Shown: positions 25,445-33,550 of the stretch, one piece after another
How positions within the stretch are numbered: position 1 is the stretch's first letter
How the letters are laid out: the number at the start of each line of letters is the position of its first letter
Source of the DNA: Nocardioides allogilvus
Lineage (GTDB): Bacteria > Actinomycetota > Actinomycetes > Propionibacteriales > Nocardioidaceae
Length of the DNA: 64,000 nucleotides
Direction: 5' to 3'
Assembly: GCF_003047285.1 (NCBI RefSeq)
Contig: NZ_PZYX01000002.1
Span: forward strand, 248,001 to 312,000
Program-made: the position numbers and the translations under genes
The notes under the pieces: model-generated
Told to the model about the DNA's origin: nothing
Seen by the model: only the letters and a program-made list of their open reading frames with translations
Database searches by the model: none

Positions 25445-26358
25445 TCGTGGCCCCCTTCAGTGTCGTCGTGGAGCCCGGCCACGGTGCGGGCGTTGGCGCC
25501 GCCGAGCAGCGGGGCGTCGGACTCGGCGCCCTGCTCGGCCAGGCCTGCGAGATAAGCGTCGTAGTCAGCCTGGCTGACGACCTTGACGTCGAAGAGCATC
25601 CGCGAGTGGTCGACACCGCAGAGCTCGAAGCACTTGCCGTTGTAGTCGCCGATCACGGTCGGCGTGGCCTGGAACTTGTTGATCCGGCCGGGCACGACGT
25701 CCATCTTCATCAAGAAGGCGTCGATGCCGAAGGAGTGGATGACGTCCGGCGAGTGCAGGTTGAACTGGATCCGCTGGTCGACCGGCAGGATCAGCGTCGG
25801 ACGCGAGTCACCGTCGCCCACCGTGTAGACGTAGCCGTCGTAGCGGTAGTCGTTGTCGGTGTAGTTGGGCGTGGCCGGCCCGGTGGGCTCGCCGACGCCG
25901 TGGTTGAAGGTCCACTGCCACTGCTGGCCGACGACCTCGATGGTCACGTCGGGCTCGGGCTCGATCTCGATCATCTCGTTCTGGACGTTGACGGTCCAGT
26001 AGAAGAAGACGATCACCATCATGATCGGCGCGATCGTGTAGAAGATCTCGAGCGGCAGGTTGTAGCGCGTCTGCACCGGGATCTCGTCGTCGCTGCGGCG
26101 GCGGTACTTCACCACGACCCAGAAGATCAGCGCCCAGACGATGGCGCCGGTGATCATCGCGGCCACCCAGGACCACTTCCACAGCTCGAAGGTGTGGGGC
26201 GCCTGGGCCGTCGCTGGCTCCGGCATCGCGAGCCGCGCGATCTGGTCCTTGTCAGCAGCATCGCATGCGCTCAGGAAGAGCAGGGTCGCTGCGATCAGCG
26301 CACCCATGGCAAGCCGGCGCACCGGCGCGGCTGCACGTTTGGGGAGTTGCAGACCCAC
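25441..26358 (-). CDS. ctaC: Cytochrome c oxidase subunit II (CuA), lipoprotein
   Basis: A subunit II of 305 residues. The chosen GTG start (26358) has GAGAGAGG 7 bp upstream; a GTG 33 bp earlier lacks one. A lipobox (LFLSACD) is followed by two membrane helices ([20 protein letters not shown] and [19 protein letters not shown]) and the cupredoxin domain. CuA ligands are His in [10 protein letters not shown], the CFELCGVDH pair of Cys with its His, and Met in SRMLFDV. The aromatic QQWQWTFNH is conserved. An actinobacterial insertion ([18 protein letters not shown]) extends the domain for docking QcrC. First gene of ctaCDF. Confidence 0.96.
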   Translation of the reverse strand: MGLQLPKRAAAPVRRLAMGALIAATLLFLSACDAADKDQIARLAMPEPATAQAPHTFELWKWSWVAAMITGAIVWALIFWVVVKYRRRSDDEIPVQTRYNLPLEIFYTIAPIMMVIVFFYWTVNVQNEMIEIEPEPDVTIEVVGQQWQWTFNHGVGEPTGPATPNYTDNDYRYDGYVYTVGDGDSRPTLILPVDQRIQFNLHSPDVIHSFGIDAFLMKMDVVPGRINKFQATPTVIGDYNGKCFELCGVDHSRMLFDVKVVSQADYDAYLAGLAEQGAESDAPLLGGANARTVAGLHDDTEGGHE

Positions 26359-26484
26359 GAACGAGCCTCTCTCTAGGTCCAGTCTCGACACGAGCGAAGA
26401 CTATCGTCATTCAGGTCCGGTGGCGGTGGCGGGTCGGGTGTCGAGCCGCTCACGTTCCCGGGGGCGCCGATCACCGTCGATGGT

Positions 26485-26490
26485 CTACGT
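26485..26490 (+). promoter_or_regulatory. Leaderless-type -10 box (TACGTT) of the cysteine desulfurase gene
   Basis: TACGTT ends 7 nt before the GTG at 26498; no ribosome-binding site precedes that GTG or the in-frame ATG at 26480. The spacing favours a leaderless message starting at the GTG. Confidence 0.45.
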
Positions 26491-26497
26491 TCGGCGC

Positions 26498-27595
26498 GTG
26501 AGCAAGGATATCGACGCCGCGTCCTCGACGCCCTTGCACCCGGCGGCGCGCGAGGCGTTCCTGGCCGCCCTGGATCGGGGGTACGCCGATCCGCGGCGCC
26601 TGCACGCCACGGCCCGCGACGCCCGCCTCCTGCTGGACAACGCGCGCGAGGCCACGGCCGACGCCCTCGCCGTACGACCCGACGAGGTGTCCTTCACGGC
26701 CACCGGCACCGAGGCGGTGCACCGGGGGCTGCTCGGGCTGGCCTACCGCGGGCTGCGCGACGGGCTGCCGATCGCCCACACGGCCGTCGAGCACTCCGCC
26801 GTCCTGCACGCCGCCCGCTGGGGCGGCACTCCCCTGCCGGTCGCGGTCGACACCGCGGGCCACGTCGACCTGGCGCAGCTGCCCTCGACGGCTGCGGTGG
26901 TCGCGGTCCAGAGCGCCAACCACGAGGTCGGCACCCTCCAACCCGTCGCGAAGGCCGGCGCACAGACCGACGCGCCGCTCTTCATGGACGCCTGCGCCTC
27001 GATGGGCCGGCTCCCCCTCCCCCAGGGCTGGGCCGCCGCGGCCGGCTCCGCGCACAAGTGGGGCGGGCCGGCCGGTGTCGGCGTGCTGCTGGTGCGCAAG
27101 GGCGCCCGGTGGCGCAACCCCTTCCCCGGCGACGACCGGGTCGACGAGCGGACCTCCGGCTTCGAGAACGTCCCCGCGATCCTCGCGGCCGCGGCGTCGC
27201 TCCAGGCCGTGGTGGCCGAGCGCGACGAGGTCAACGCCCGCCAGCACGCACTCATCGCCCTGGTGCGCGCCCGCGTCGCCGCGGAGGTGCCGGACGTCGA
27301 GGTCGTGGGTGATCCGGACGACCGGCTCCCCCACCTCGTCACGTTCTCGTGCCTGTACGTCGACGGCGAGGCGCTCGTCCACGAGCTGGATCGGCGCAGC
27401 TTCGGGATCGCGAGCGGGTCGGCCTGCACGTCCTCGACCCTGGCGCCGAGCCACGTCCTGGAGGCGATGGGGGTGCTGACCCACGGCAACGTGCGGGTCT
27501 CGCTCCAGCGCGACACCACGCGTGAGCAGGTCGAGGCTTTCTGCGACGTGCTGCCCGAGGTCGTCCGCGAGCTGCGAGCGAGGGTGGGACTGTGA
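26498..27595 (+). CDS. Cysteine desulfurase (NifS/IscS family, class V aminotransferase)
   Basis: A PLP enzyme of 365 residues that takes sulfur from cysteine as an enzyme-bound persulfide. Start IDAASSTPLHPAAREAF is the family N terminus. The PLP-binding lysine is in GSAHKWGGPAGVGVL, the cofactor His in TAVEHSAVLHA, and the catalytic Cys in GSACTSSTLAPSHVL. The C-terminal GNVRVSLQRDTTREQVE is typical. It overlaps a TusA-like gene by 4 bp, which points to sulfur hand-over to TusA and possibly tRNA thiolation or cofactor synthesis, rather than to a SUF system. An ATG 18 bp upstream is an alternative start. Confidence 0.92.
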   Translation: MSKDIDAASSTPLHPAAREAFLAALDRGYADPRRLHATARDARLLLDNAREATADALAVRPDEVSFTATGTEAVHRGLLGLAYRGLRDGLPIAHTAVEHSAVLHAARWGGTPLPVAVDTAGHVDLAQLPSTAAVVAVQSANHEVGTLQPVAKAGAQTDAPLFMDACASMGRLPLPQGWAAAAGSAHKWGGPAGVGVLLVRKGARWRNPFPGDDRVDERTSGFENVPAILAAAASLQAVVAERDEVNARQHALIALVRARVAAEVPDVEVVGDPDDRLPHLVTFSCLYVDGEALVHELDRRSFGIASGSACTSSTLAPSHVLEAMGVLTHGNVRVSLQRDTTREQVEAFCDVLPEVVRELRARVGL

Positions 27596-27828
27596 CCGAA
27601 CCCGTCGTCGAGCTGGACTGTCGGGAGCTGCGCTGCCCGATGCCGGTCATCGAGCTGGCCAAGCACCTCACCGACGTCGAGGTGGGCCAGCTCATCGGCG
27701 TGGTCGCCCACGACGTGGCAGCACGCGTCGACGTACCGGCCTGGTGTCGCCTGCGCGAGCAGGAGTACGCCGGGGAGGACACCGCGTCCGACGGCGCGCC
27801 TCGTTATCTGGTCCGGCGACTCAGCTAG
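27592..27828 (+). CDS. TusA-family sulfurtransferase
   Basis: A 78-residue sulfur carrier. The family motif LDCRELRCPMPVIEL holds the active Cys in RCPMP; the rest folds as beta-alpha-beta (VGQLIGVVAHDVAARVDVPAWC). TusA proteins accept persulfide sulfur from a cysteine desulfurase and pass it on. The GTG start overlaps the desulfurase TGA (GTGA), so the pair is a coupled donor-acceptor unit. Confidence 0.92.
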   Translation: MTEPVVELDCRELRCPMPVIELAKHLTDVEVGQLIGVVAHDVAARVDVPAWCRLREQEYAGEDTASDGAPRYLVRRLS

Positions 27829-27850
27829 TCACAGGACCGGAGCGACCTCG

Positions 27851-28837
27851 TCAGGGGTGCAGCGTGACGAGGTGCGGTTCGAAGTCCGCGGTCGCGTCGG
27901 CGCCGTACGTCGCAGTGCAGCGCTCGAGGAAGGCCGCGCGCGACAGGACGTACTCCTGGGTGCCGACCTGCTCGACGACGTAGACCGCGAGCAGGCAGCC
28001 GAGCTGGGCCGCGCGCTCGTGGGAGAGGCCCCAGCCGAGAGCGGCCAGGAAGCCGGCGCGGAACGCGTCGCCGACACCGGTGGGCTCGACCTTCTCGATC
28101 TCCGGGACGGCGGCGACGGTGATGGACTCCGCGCCCTCGCGGTCGATGCGGACGCCCTCGGCGCCGAGCGTGACGACCCAGGTGCCGACGCGGGAGAGGA
28201 CGTCCTCGACCGACCAGCCGGTCTTCTGGGTGATGAGGTTGGCCTCGTACTCGTTGGAGAAGAGGATCTCGGCGCCGTCGATCAGCGGCCGGATCATGTC
28301 GCCGTCGCCGAAGGCGAGCTGCTGCGAGGGGTCGGCGACGAACTTGTAGCCGCGCTGGCGGCACTCGTCGGTGTGGCGGAGCATCGCCTGCGGGTCGTCG
28401 GGGCCGATCAGCACGAAGTCCGGGTCACCGACGCGGTCGGCGATCGGCTTCAGCTCGATCTCGCGGGCCTCGCTCATGGCGCCGGGATAGAAGCTGGCGA
28501 TCTGCGCGTGCGCGCTGTCGTTGGTGCAGACGAAGCGCGCGGTGTGCCGCGTCTCGGAGACGTGCACCGACTCGCAGTCGACGTTGTGGCGCTCCAGCCA
28601 GGCGCGATATTCCGCGAAGTCCTCGCCGACGGCACCCACGAGCACGGGCGTCAGACCGAGGTTGCCGAGGCCGAAGCAGATGTTGGCGGCGCAGCCGCCG
28701 CGGCGCACCTCGAGGTCCTCGACGAGGAAGGAGACCGACAGCTTGTCGAGCTGGTCGACGACGAGGCTGTCGGAGAACTTGCCCGGGAAGGACATCAAAT
28801 GGTCGGTCGCGATGGATCCGGCAATGAGAAGAGGCAC
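27851..28837 (-). CDS. PfkB family carbohydrate/nucleoside kinase (adenosine-kinase-like)
   Basis: A 328-residue ribokinase-fold kinase. The N-terminal substrate motif is RRGGCAANICFGLGNLG. The C-terminal PfkB signature is EPTGVGDAFRAGFLAAL, with the catalytic Asp in GVGDAF. The beta-sheet lid starts with HLMSFPGKFSDSL. Overall pattern and the GPDDPQAMLRHTDEC region resemble actinobacterial adenosine kinases, but sugar kinases of this fold look alike, so the substrate is uncertain. It is divergent from the small gene at 28945; a perfect palindrome lies between them. Confidence 0.88.
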   Translation of the reverse strand: MPLLIAGSIATDHLMSFPGKFSDSLVVDQLDKLSVSFLVEDLEVRRGGCAANICFGLGNLGLTPVLVGAVGEDFAEYRAWLERHNVDCESVHVSETRHTARFVCTNDSAHAQIASFYPGAMSEAREIELKPIADRVGDPDFVLIGPDDPQAMLRHTDECRQRGYKFVADPSQQLAFGDGDMIRPLIDGAEILFSNEYEANLITQKTGWSVEDVLSRVGTWVVTLGAEGVRIDREGAESITVAAVPEIEKVEPTGVGDAFRAGFLAALGWGLSHERAAQLGCLLAVYVVEQVGTQEYVLSRAAFLERCTATYGADATADFEPHLVTLHP

Positions 28838-28892
28838 GGCGGAACAGTACCCGCGCGCGCGTCTGCGCCCACATCGTTGAGCCCTCGAAAAC

Positions 28893-28904
28893 TACCGATC
28901 GGTA
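28893..28904. promoter_or_regulatory. Perfect 12-bp palindrome TACCGATCGGTA, likely operator
   Basis: The palindrome lies in the 107-bp gap between the divergent PfkB kinase and 80-residue protein genes, 56 bp from the kinase start and 28 bp before the leaderless-type -10 of the other gene. Its place and symmetry suggest a dimeric regulator site; the regulator is unknown. Confidence 0.5.
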
Positions 28905-28944
28905 CGACGTGGGCTACGCACGAGTAGCCGTTAGCGTCCTTGGC

Positions 28945-29187
28945 ATGACGCCTCGCACTCCTGCCTCGCACCTGGTCCACGACGAGCTGTCGCCGACCCC
29001 GGAGATGGCTGCCGACTGCCGCGCCCTCGGCGCGAACCTCCACCTCGAGCGGGTTGCCCGGGCGGCGGTGGAGACCCCGCCCAGCCTCCACTTCGCGGAC
29101 TTCCCCAGCGACGTACCCAAGCGCGAGATCCAGGTGAGCGAAGCCGCCGCCCGGATCGCCAACGCGCTCCACCTGCATCTCGACTGA
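28945..29187 (+). CDS. Hypothetical protein (80 aa)
   Basis: An 80-residue soluble protein (MTPRTPASHLVHDELSPTPE ... NALHLHLD) with no recognised domain. TAGCGT ends 7 nt before the ATG with no ribosome-binding site, the same leaderless-type signal as for the nuclease gene at 5269. Codon use is normal for the genome. It ends at a shared bidirectional terminator facing the ErpA-type gene. Confidence 0.6.
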   Translation: MTPRTPASHLVHDELSPTPEMAADCRALGANLHLERVARAAVETPPSLHFADFPSDVPKREIQVSEAAARIANALHLHLD

Positions 29188-29211
29188 GCCCTCCCAGGTG
29201 TCGAGACAAGG

Positions 29212-29244
29212 CAAAGGCCCCCGTCCATCGGACGGGGGCCTTTG
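29212..29244. terminator. Bidirectional terminator
   Basis: A perfect 15-bp stem (CAAAGGCCCCCGTCC against GGACGGGGGCCTTTG) with loop ATC stands between two convergent genes; flanking CAAAG/CTTTG gives a short T run in both directions. Confidence 0.9.
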
Positions 29245-29253
29245 TGTGGTCGA

Positions 29254-29616
29254 TCAGTGGAAGGAGTCTCCACACGCGCACGAGCCCGTGGCGTTGGGGT
29301 TGTCGATCGTGAAGCCCTGCTTCTCGATGGAGTCGACGAAGTCGATCTGCGCACCGTTGAGGTAGGGGACGCTCATCCGGTCGACGACCACGGTCACGCC
29401 GTCGAAGTCGGTGGTGACGTCGCCGTCGAGGGTGCGCTCGTCGAAGAAGAGCTGGTAGCGCAGGCCCGAGCAGCCACCAGGCTGGACGGAGATGCGCAGG
29501 GCCAGGTCGTCGCGACCCTCCTGCTCGAGGAGGCTCTTGACCTTGGACGCTGCGACATCGCTCAGGTTGATCTGGTCGGTGCGGCGGTCAGTGGTCGTCT
29601 CGAGCTGCTCGGTCAT
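29254..29616 (-). CDS. erpA: A-type iron-sulfur cluster insertion protein (ErpA/IscA family)
   Basis: A 120-residue A-type carrier. The three cluster-binding cysteines are in QPGGCSGLRY and GSCACGDSF at the C terminus. The core YQLFFDERTLDGDVTTDFDG and VDRMSVPYLNGAQIDFVDSI is the HesB fold. The ATG at 29616 follows GGGAGC by 4 bp; an in-frame ATG 12 bp earlier lacks a site. It delivers Fe-S clusters to apoproteins such as the 4Fe-4S quinolinate synthase encoded 2 kb away, an inference from function rather than operon structure. Confidence 0.92.
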   Translation of the reverse strand: MTEQLETTTDRRTDQINLSDVAASKVKSLLEQEGRDDLALRISVQPGGCSGLRYQLFFDERTLDGDVTTDFDGVTVVVDRMSVPYLNGAQIDFVDSIEKQGFTIDNPNATGSCACGDSFH

Positions 29617-29699
29617 TGGTGCTCCCAAAAAGATTGTCGGGCGGTTGCCTGGCTCAATCCTCGCACATCAGCGGTTATTCCCCGACCCGTTGTGACGCA

Positions 29700-30782
29700 T
29701 CAGCGAGACCAGGTGCGAGCGGTCCGCTGCGCGAGCTCGGCGAGGGCACCGGAGGGGTCGGCGAACGCCCGCTCCTCCCCCACCAGGTCGACGAGGGAGT
29801 AGGCCGACTCGATGCCCAGCGCCCGCATCTCCCGAGAGCCGACGAGCACCTGCCCTGCGAGCGCGATGCAGGGGCGCAACGCCTCGGCTGCGATCCCGGC
29901 GACGCCGTACGGCACCTTGCCCGAACGGCTGGAGAAGTCGAAGGCGCCCTCGCCGGTGATGACGAGGTCGGCTCGTCGTGCCCGGGCTGCCAGGCGCACG
30001 TGCTGCGCGACCAGCTCGATCCCCGGCTCCCGGGTGGCACCGAGGGCGAGCAGCGCGAAGCCGATGCCGCCGGCGGCACCGGCGCCCTTCTCGAGGGAGG
30101 TACGGCGATCGGTGGCTGCCGCGAACTTCTCGAGGACGCCGTCGATCTCGACGATCCGGTCCTCCTCGATGCCCTTCTGCGGGCCGAAGGTCTTGGTCGC
30201 GCCGAAGAGGCCGGTCAGCGGGTTGTCGACGTCGGTCGCGGCGACTAGCTCGATGCCGGCCAGGCGTTCCCGGGCCGGCCCCAGGTCGACGGTGGTGACG
30301 GTGTCGAGGGCGATGGCGCCGCTGTCGAGGATGCCGTCGGAGGTGGCCCCCAGCGCAGCCAGCACGCCGGCGCCGCCGTCGTTGGTGCCGGAGCCGCCGA
30401 GCCCGATCACGATCTTGCGGGCCCCGGACTCGATGGCCGCGAGGATCAGCTCCCCCACCCCGGAGCTGTCGCCGAGCTCGGCGCCGCCCTCCATCAGGTG
30501 GATGCCGACCGCCTGCGCGGACTCGATGTAGGCGACGTCCTCGACGAACAGGATCGTCGCGGGCACGCGCTCGCCGTGCGGGGCCTCGACGGCGACGCCC
30601 AGGAGCTCCCCACCGAGAGCGGCGTGGAGCACGTCGACGAACCCCGGGCCGCCGTCGGCCATCGGCGCCAGGTCGAGCACGTCATCGGGCGAGTGCCGCC
30701 CCCAGCCCTCGGCGATGGCGTCGGCCGCCTCGACCGCGGTCAACGTGCCGGCGAACTTGTCGGGAGCAATCAGCACGCGCAT
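29700..30782 (-). CDS. Glycerate kinase
   Basis: A 360-residue kinase of the GlxK/GarK type, phosphorylating D-glycerate with ATP. Signatures: MRVLIAPDKFAGTLTAVEAA at the start, DLAPMADGGPGFVDVL, IVIGLGGSGTNDGGAGVLAAL and LVITGEGAFDFSSRSGKVP. Only the part from ATG 30782 is coding; the open frame upstream on this strand is a shadow of the acetyltransferase gene. No glyoxylate genes are adjacent. Confidence 0.93.
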   Translation of the reverse strand: MRVLIAPDKFAGTLTAVEAADAIAEGWGRHSPDDVLDLAPMADGGPGFVDVLHAALGGELLGVAVEAPHGERVPATILFVEDVAYIESAQAVGIHLMEGGAELGDSSGVGELILAAIESGARKIVIGLGGSGTNDGGAGVLAALGATSDGILDSGAIALDTVTTVDLGPARERLAGIELVAATDVDNPLTGLFGATKTFGPQKGIEEDRIVEIDGVLEKFAAATDRRTSLEKGAGAAGGIGFALLALGATREPGIELVAQHVRLAARARRADLVITGEGAFDFSSRSGKVPYGVAGIAAEALRPCIALAGQVLVGSREMRALGIESAYSLVDLVGEERAFADPSGALAELAQRTARTWSR

Positions 30783-30872
30783 GCCGGCCATCTTGTCGCA
30801 CGTGCACACACGATCCACAGCGCGCTGCGCCACTTCGCTCGGGGTCATCGGAGTGCACGGCAGGATGGCGCC

Positions 30873-31760
30873 ATGACGCAGGTGCTGATCCGCCCGGCCC
30901 GGGAGGCCGACCTCGAGGCGCTGAGCGCGATCACGGCGACGAGCTACCACGAGGTCGACCGGCGGACGTTCCACCGCTCCTGGCCCGACCCGGAGATCAG
31001 GCCACCGGCTCGCAACGGCCTGTGGATCGACCGCACCCGCCACACCCTCACCACCGACCCAGAGGGCTGCTGGGTCGCGGAGGTCGACGGCGAGGTCGTC
31101 GGCGGCGCCATCTCCCGCGTGCGGGAGCTGATGTGGATCCTCGCGTCGTTCGCGGTCAGGCCCGGGCTCCAGGGGCAGGGCATCGGCCACCAGCTGCTCG
31201 CTGCCGCGATGCACCACGGCCGGGGGTGCCTGCGCGGGATGCTCGCCGCGAGCGCGGATCCGGGCGCCGTACGCCGTTATCGGCTCGCGGGCTTCACGCT
31301 GCACCCCCAGATGTTCCTCACCGGGGTCGTCGACCGCGACGCGATCCCCGTCGTCGAGCGGGTCCGTGAGGGCTCCGCCGGTGACATCGACCTGCTCAAC
31401 TCCATCGACCGGCAGACCCGCGGCGCCGCCCACCTCTCCGACCACGAGGTGCTGCTCGACCAGCTGCGCCTGATCGTCTGCGAGCGCACGAACGGCGCCG
31501 CCTATGCCTACGTCGACGAGACCGGCGCACCGTCCCTCCTCGCAGGCACCACGCGGCGTACGGCGACGGACGTCATGTGGGAGGCCCTCGGCTCCTCGAC
31601 GCCCGGCACGACGGTCTCGGTGCACCACATCACCGCGGCCAACGAATGGGCCGTCGACGTCGGCCTGGCCGCGCGGATGTCGCTGCACCAGAGCGGCTAC
31701 CTGTGTCTCAGGGGCATGAAGCCGCCGGCGCCCTACATCCACCACGGATCGCTGCTGTGA
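30873..31760 (+). CDS. GNAT family N-acetyltransferase (295 aa)
   Basis: An acetyltransferase with a complete GNAT core in residues 1-155: IRPAREADLEALSAI, ILASFAVRPGLQGQGIGHQL (acetyl-CoA loop Q-x-x-G-x-G) and GAVRRYRLAGFTLHPQM. The second half (about 160-295) resembles a degenerate second GNAT unit with sterol-carrier-like end and no clear acetyl-CoA loop. CAGGAT sits 6 nt before the ATG. The gene is followed 32 bp later by nadA. Substrate unknown. Confidence 0.83.
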   Translation: MTQVLIRPAREADLEALSAITATSYHEVDRRTFHRSWPDPEIRPPARNGLWIDRTRHTLTTDPEGCWVAEVDGEVVGGAISRVRELMWILASFAVRPGLQGQGIGHQLLAAAMHHGRGCLRGMLAASADPGAVRRYRLAGFTLHPQMFLTGVVDRDAIPVVERVREGSAGDIDLLNSIDRQTRGAAHLSDHEVLLDQLRLIVCERTNGAAYAYVDETGAPSLLAGTTRRTATDVMWEALGSSTPGTTVSVHHITAANEWAVDVGLAARMSLHQSGYLCLRGMKPPAPYIHHGSLL

Positions 31761-31780
31761 GGGCAGTGGGCCGCCCCCAA

Positions 31781-31786
31781 TAGACT
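31781..31786 (+). promoter_or_regulatory. Leaderless-type -10 box (TAGACT) of nadA
   Basis: TAGACT ends 6 nt before the nadA ATG with only GGGGCC between, giving a leaderless transcript if used. This suggests nadA has its own promoter although the upstream gene is only 32 bp away. Confidence 0.5.
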
Positions 31787-31792
31787 GGGGCC

Positions 31793-32965
31793 ATGACCAC
31801 CATCGACCTGCCGCTGCTCCCGCTGGGCAAGGGCCGCGACCTCACCGCAGAACGCGGCGTGGAGTGCCCGGGCGACATGCCCGCCGCCTCCGACCCGGAC
31901 CTCGTGGCGCGCGCCCGCGCGGCGAAGGAAGCCCTCGGCGACCGGGTGTTCGTGCTCGGCCACCACTACCAGCGCGACGAGGTCATCGAGTTCGCCGACG
32001 TCACGGGCGACTCCTTCAAGCTCGCGCGCGACGCGGCCGGGCGCCCGGACGCCGAGTTCATCGTCTTCTGCGGCGTGCACTTCATGGCCGAGTCGGCCGA
32101 CATCCTCACCGCCGACTCGCAGAAGGTGATCCTTCCCGACCTCGCCGCCGGCTGCTCGATGGCCGACATGGCGCGCCTCGGCCAGGTCGAGGACGCCTGG
32201 GACGCGATGGCCGACGCCGGCGTCCAGGACAGCATCGTGCCGGTCACCTACATGAACTCCTCGGCCGACATCAAGGCCTTCTGCGGCCGCAACGGCGGCG
32301 TGGTCTGCACCTCGTCCAACGCCGACGTCGCCCTCGAGTGGGCCTTCGAGCAGAAGCCCGACGCGAAGATCCTGTTCTTCCCCGACCAGCACCTCGGGCG
32401 CAACACCGCGGTGCTGAAGATGGGCTTCTCGCTCGACGACTGCGTCGTGTGGGACCCGCTCCAGCCCGGTGGCGGCCTCACGGCCGAGGAGCTGCAGAAC
32501 GCGCGGATGATCCTGTGGAAGGGCCACTGCTCGGTGCACGGCCGCTTCACCCCGGAGGTCATCGACGCGCTGCGCGAGAAGCACGAGGGCATCAACATCC
32601 TCGTCCACCCCGAGTGCACGCACGAGGTCGTCCTCAAGGCCGACCTCGTCGGCTCGACCGAGTTCATCATCAAGACGATCGAGGCAGCCGAGCCCGGCAC
32701 CACCTGGGCGATCGGCACCGAGCTCAACCTCGTCAAGCGGCTCGCCGACGCCCATCCGGACAAGAACATCGTCTTCCTCGACCGCAACGTCTGCTACTGC
32801 TCGACGATGAACCGCATCGACCTCCCCCACTTCGTGTGGGCGATGGAGTCGCTCGTCGCCGGCAACGTCGTCAACCAGATCATCGTCGACGACGAGACCG
32901 AGCAGCACGCGCTCGTCGCCCTCCAGCGCATGCTGGACCTCCCCGGAAAGTCCCACCGTGACTGA
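31793..32965 (+). CDS. nadA: Quinolinate synthase A
   Basis: A 390-residue NadA, which condenses iminoaspartate and dihydroxyacetone phosphate to quinolinate in NAD synthesis. The three cysteines that hold the 4Fe-4S cluster are in VFCGVHFMAESADI, VHPECTHEVV and NVCYCSTMN. LGHHYQRDEVIEFAD, YMNSSADIKAFCG and FFPDQHLGRNTA are family motifs. The usual partners nadB and nadC are absent here. The stop region overlaps the GTG of the next gene by 8 bp, so the two are co-expressed. Confidence 0.97.
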   Translation: MTTIDLPLLPLGKGRDLTAERGVECPGDMPAASDPDLVARARAAKEALGDRVFVLGHHYQRDEVIEFADVTGDSFKLARDAAGRPDAEFIVFCGVHFMAESADILTADSQKVILPDLAAGCSMADMARLGQVEDAWDAMADAGVQDSIVPVTYMNSSADIKAFCGRNGGVVCTSSNADVALEWAFEQKPDAKILFFPDQHLGRNTAVLKMGFSLDDCVVWDPLQPGGGLTAEELQNARMILWKGHCSVHGRFTPEVIDALREKHEGINILVHPECTHEVVLKADLVGSTEFIIKTIEAAEPGTTWAIGTELNLVKRLADAHPDKNIVFLDRNVCYCSTMNRIDLPHFVWAMESLVAGNVVNQIIVDDETEQHALVALQRMLDLPGKSHRD

Positions 32966-33308
32966 CACCCTCCCGGCCTGCCCGTCCTGCGCGTCGGCCT
33001 ACACCTACGAGATGGGCACGCTCCTCGTCTGTCCCGAGTGCGCCCACGAGTGGTCCCTCACCGAGGCGGCGGAGGAGGCGGCCGCGGCCGTCGTCAAGGA
33101 CGCCCACGGCACCCCGCTGGCCGACGGCGACGACGTCGTCATCGTCAAGGACCTGAAGATCAAGGGCGCCGGCGGCGGCACGCTCAAGGTCGGCACGAAG
33201 GTCCGGGGCATCCGGCTCGCCCAGGGCGTCGGCGACCACGACATCGACGCCAAGGTCGACGGCTTCGGTCAGATGCAGCTCAAGTCGAGCGTGGTCAAGA
33301 AGGCCTGA
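32958..33308 (+). CDS. PhnA-like zinc-ribbon protein (YjdM family)
   Basis: A 116-residue protein of the PhnA/YjdM family. A zinc ribbon (CPSCASAYTYEMGTLLVCPE, two CxxC pairs) is followed by the PhnA core VKDAHGTPLADGDDVVIVKD and LKVGTKVRGIRLAQGVGDH. Despite the name, members are not needed for phosphonate breakdown and their role is unknown. It overlaps nadA by 8 bp. Length is normal for the family. Confidence 0.9.
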   Translation: MTDTLPACPSCASAYTYEMGTLLVCPECAHEWSLTEAAEEAAAAVVKDAHGTPLADGDDVVIVKDLKIKGAGGGTLKVGTKVRGIRLAQGVGDHDIDAKVDGFGQMQLKSSVVKKA

Positions 33309-33314
33309 CGCAGG

Positions 33315-33542
33315 TCAGTCGAGCGGCCAGTCGGCGGCCTTCGCCGGCAGTTCCTGGAGGCTCGACGCGAGCTTGGTCGCGTTGCGCTGCACGCGCTCGA
33401 GCAGGCCCGCCAGGTCGTCGTCACTGCCCTCGGGGAGTACGTCGATGGCCAGCTCGACGGCCATCGTGATCGCTGCCACGGTGTTCTTCAGGTCGTGGGC
33501 CGCCTGCTCGGCGAACGCAACGAGCTCCTCGCGAGTGCTCAT
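33315..33542 (-). CDS. Orphan histidine-kinase dimerisation (H-box) domain protein, 75 aa
   Basis: A 75-residue helical protein with a clear H-box, FAEQAAHDLKNTVAAITMAV, centred on His16, and a second helix LAGLLERVQRNATKLASSLQ, making a HisKA-like four-helix dimer half. The ATP-binding domain and any sensor are absent. It starts 8 bp after the pspAB stop and so closes the pspA operon. It could act as a phospho-transfer or pairing domain, or bind a kinase or receiver; this is inference. The longer in-frame start (33584) would overlap pspAB and is less likely. Confidence 0.7.
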   Translation of the reverse strand: MSTREELVAFAEQAAHDLKNTVAAITMAVELAIDVLPEGSDDDLAGLLERVQRNATKLASSLQELPAKAADWPLD

Positions 33543-33550
33543 GGGGGTGC

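Noticed and set aside
23672-25555. Long plus-strand open frame opposite ctaD.
   Set aside because: Antisense to cytochrome oxidase subunit I; low-complexity product without domains.
29700-31745. 681-codon minus-strand frame that would make glycerate kinase an N-terminally extended fusion.
   Set aside because: The upstream 320 codons lie antisense to an intact acetyltransferase gene, and the kinase family begins at the ATG 30782.
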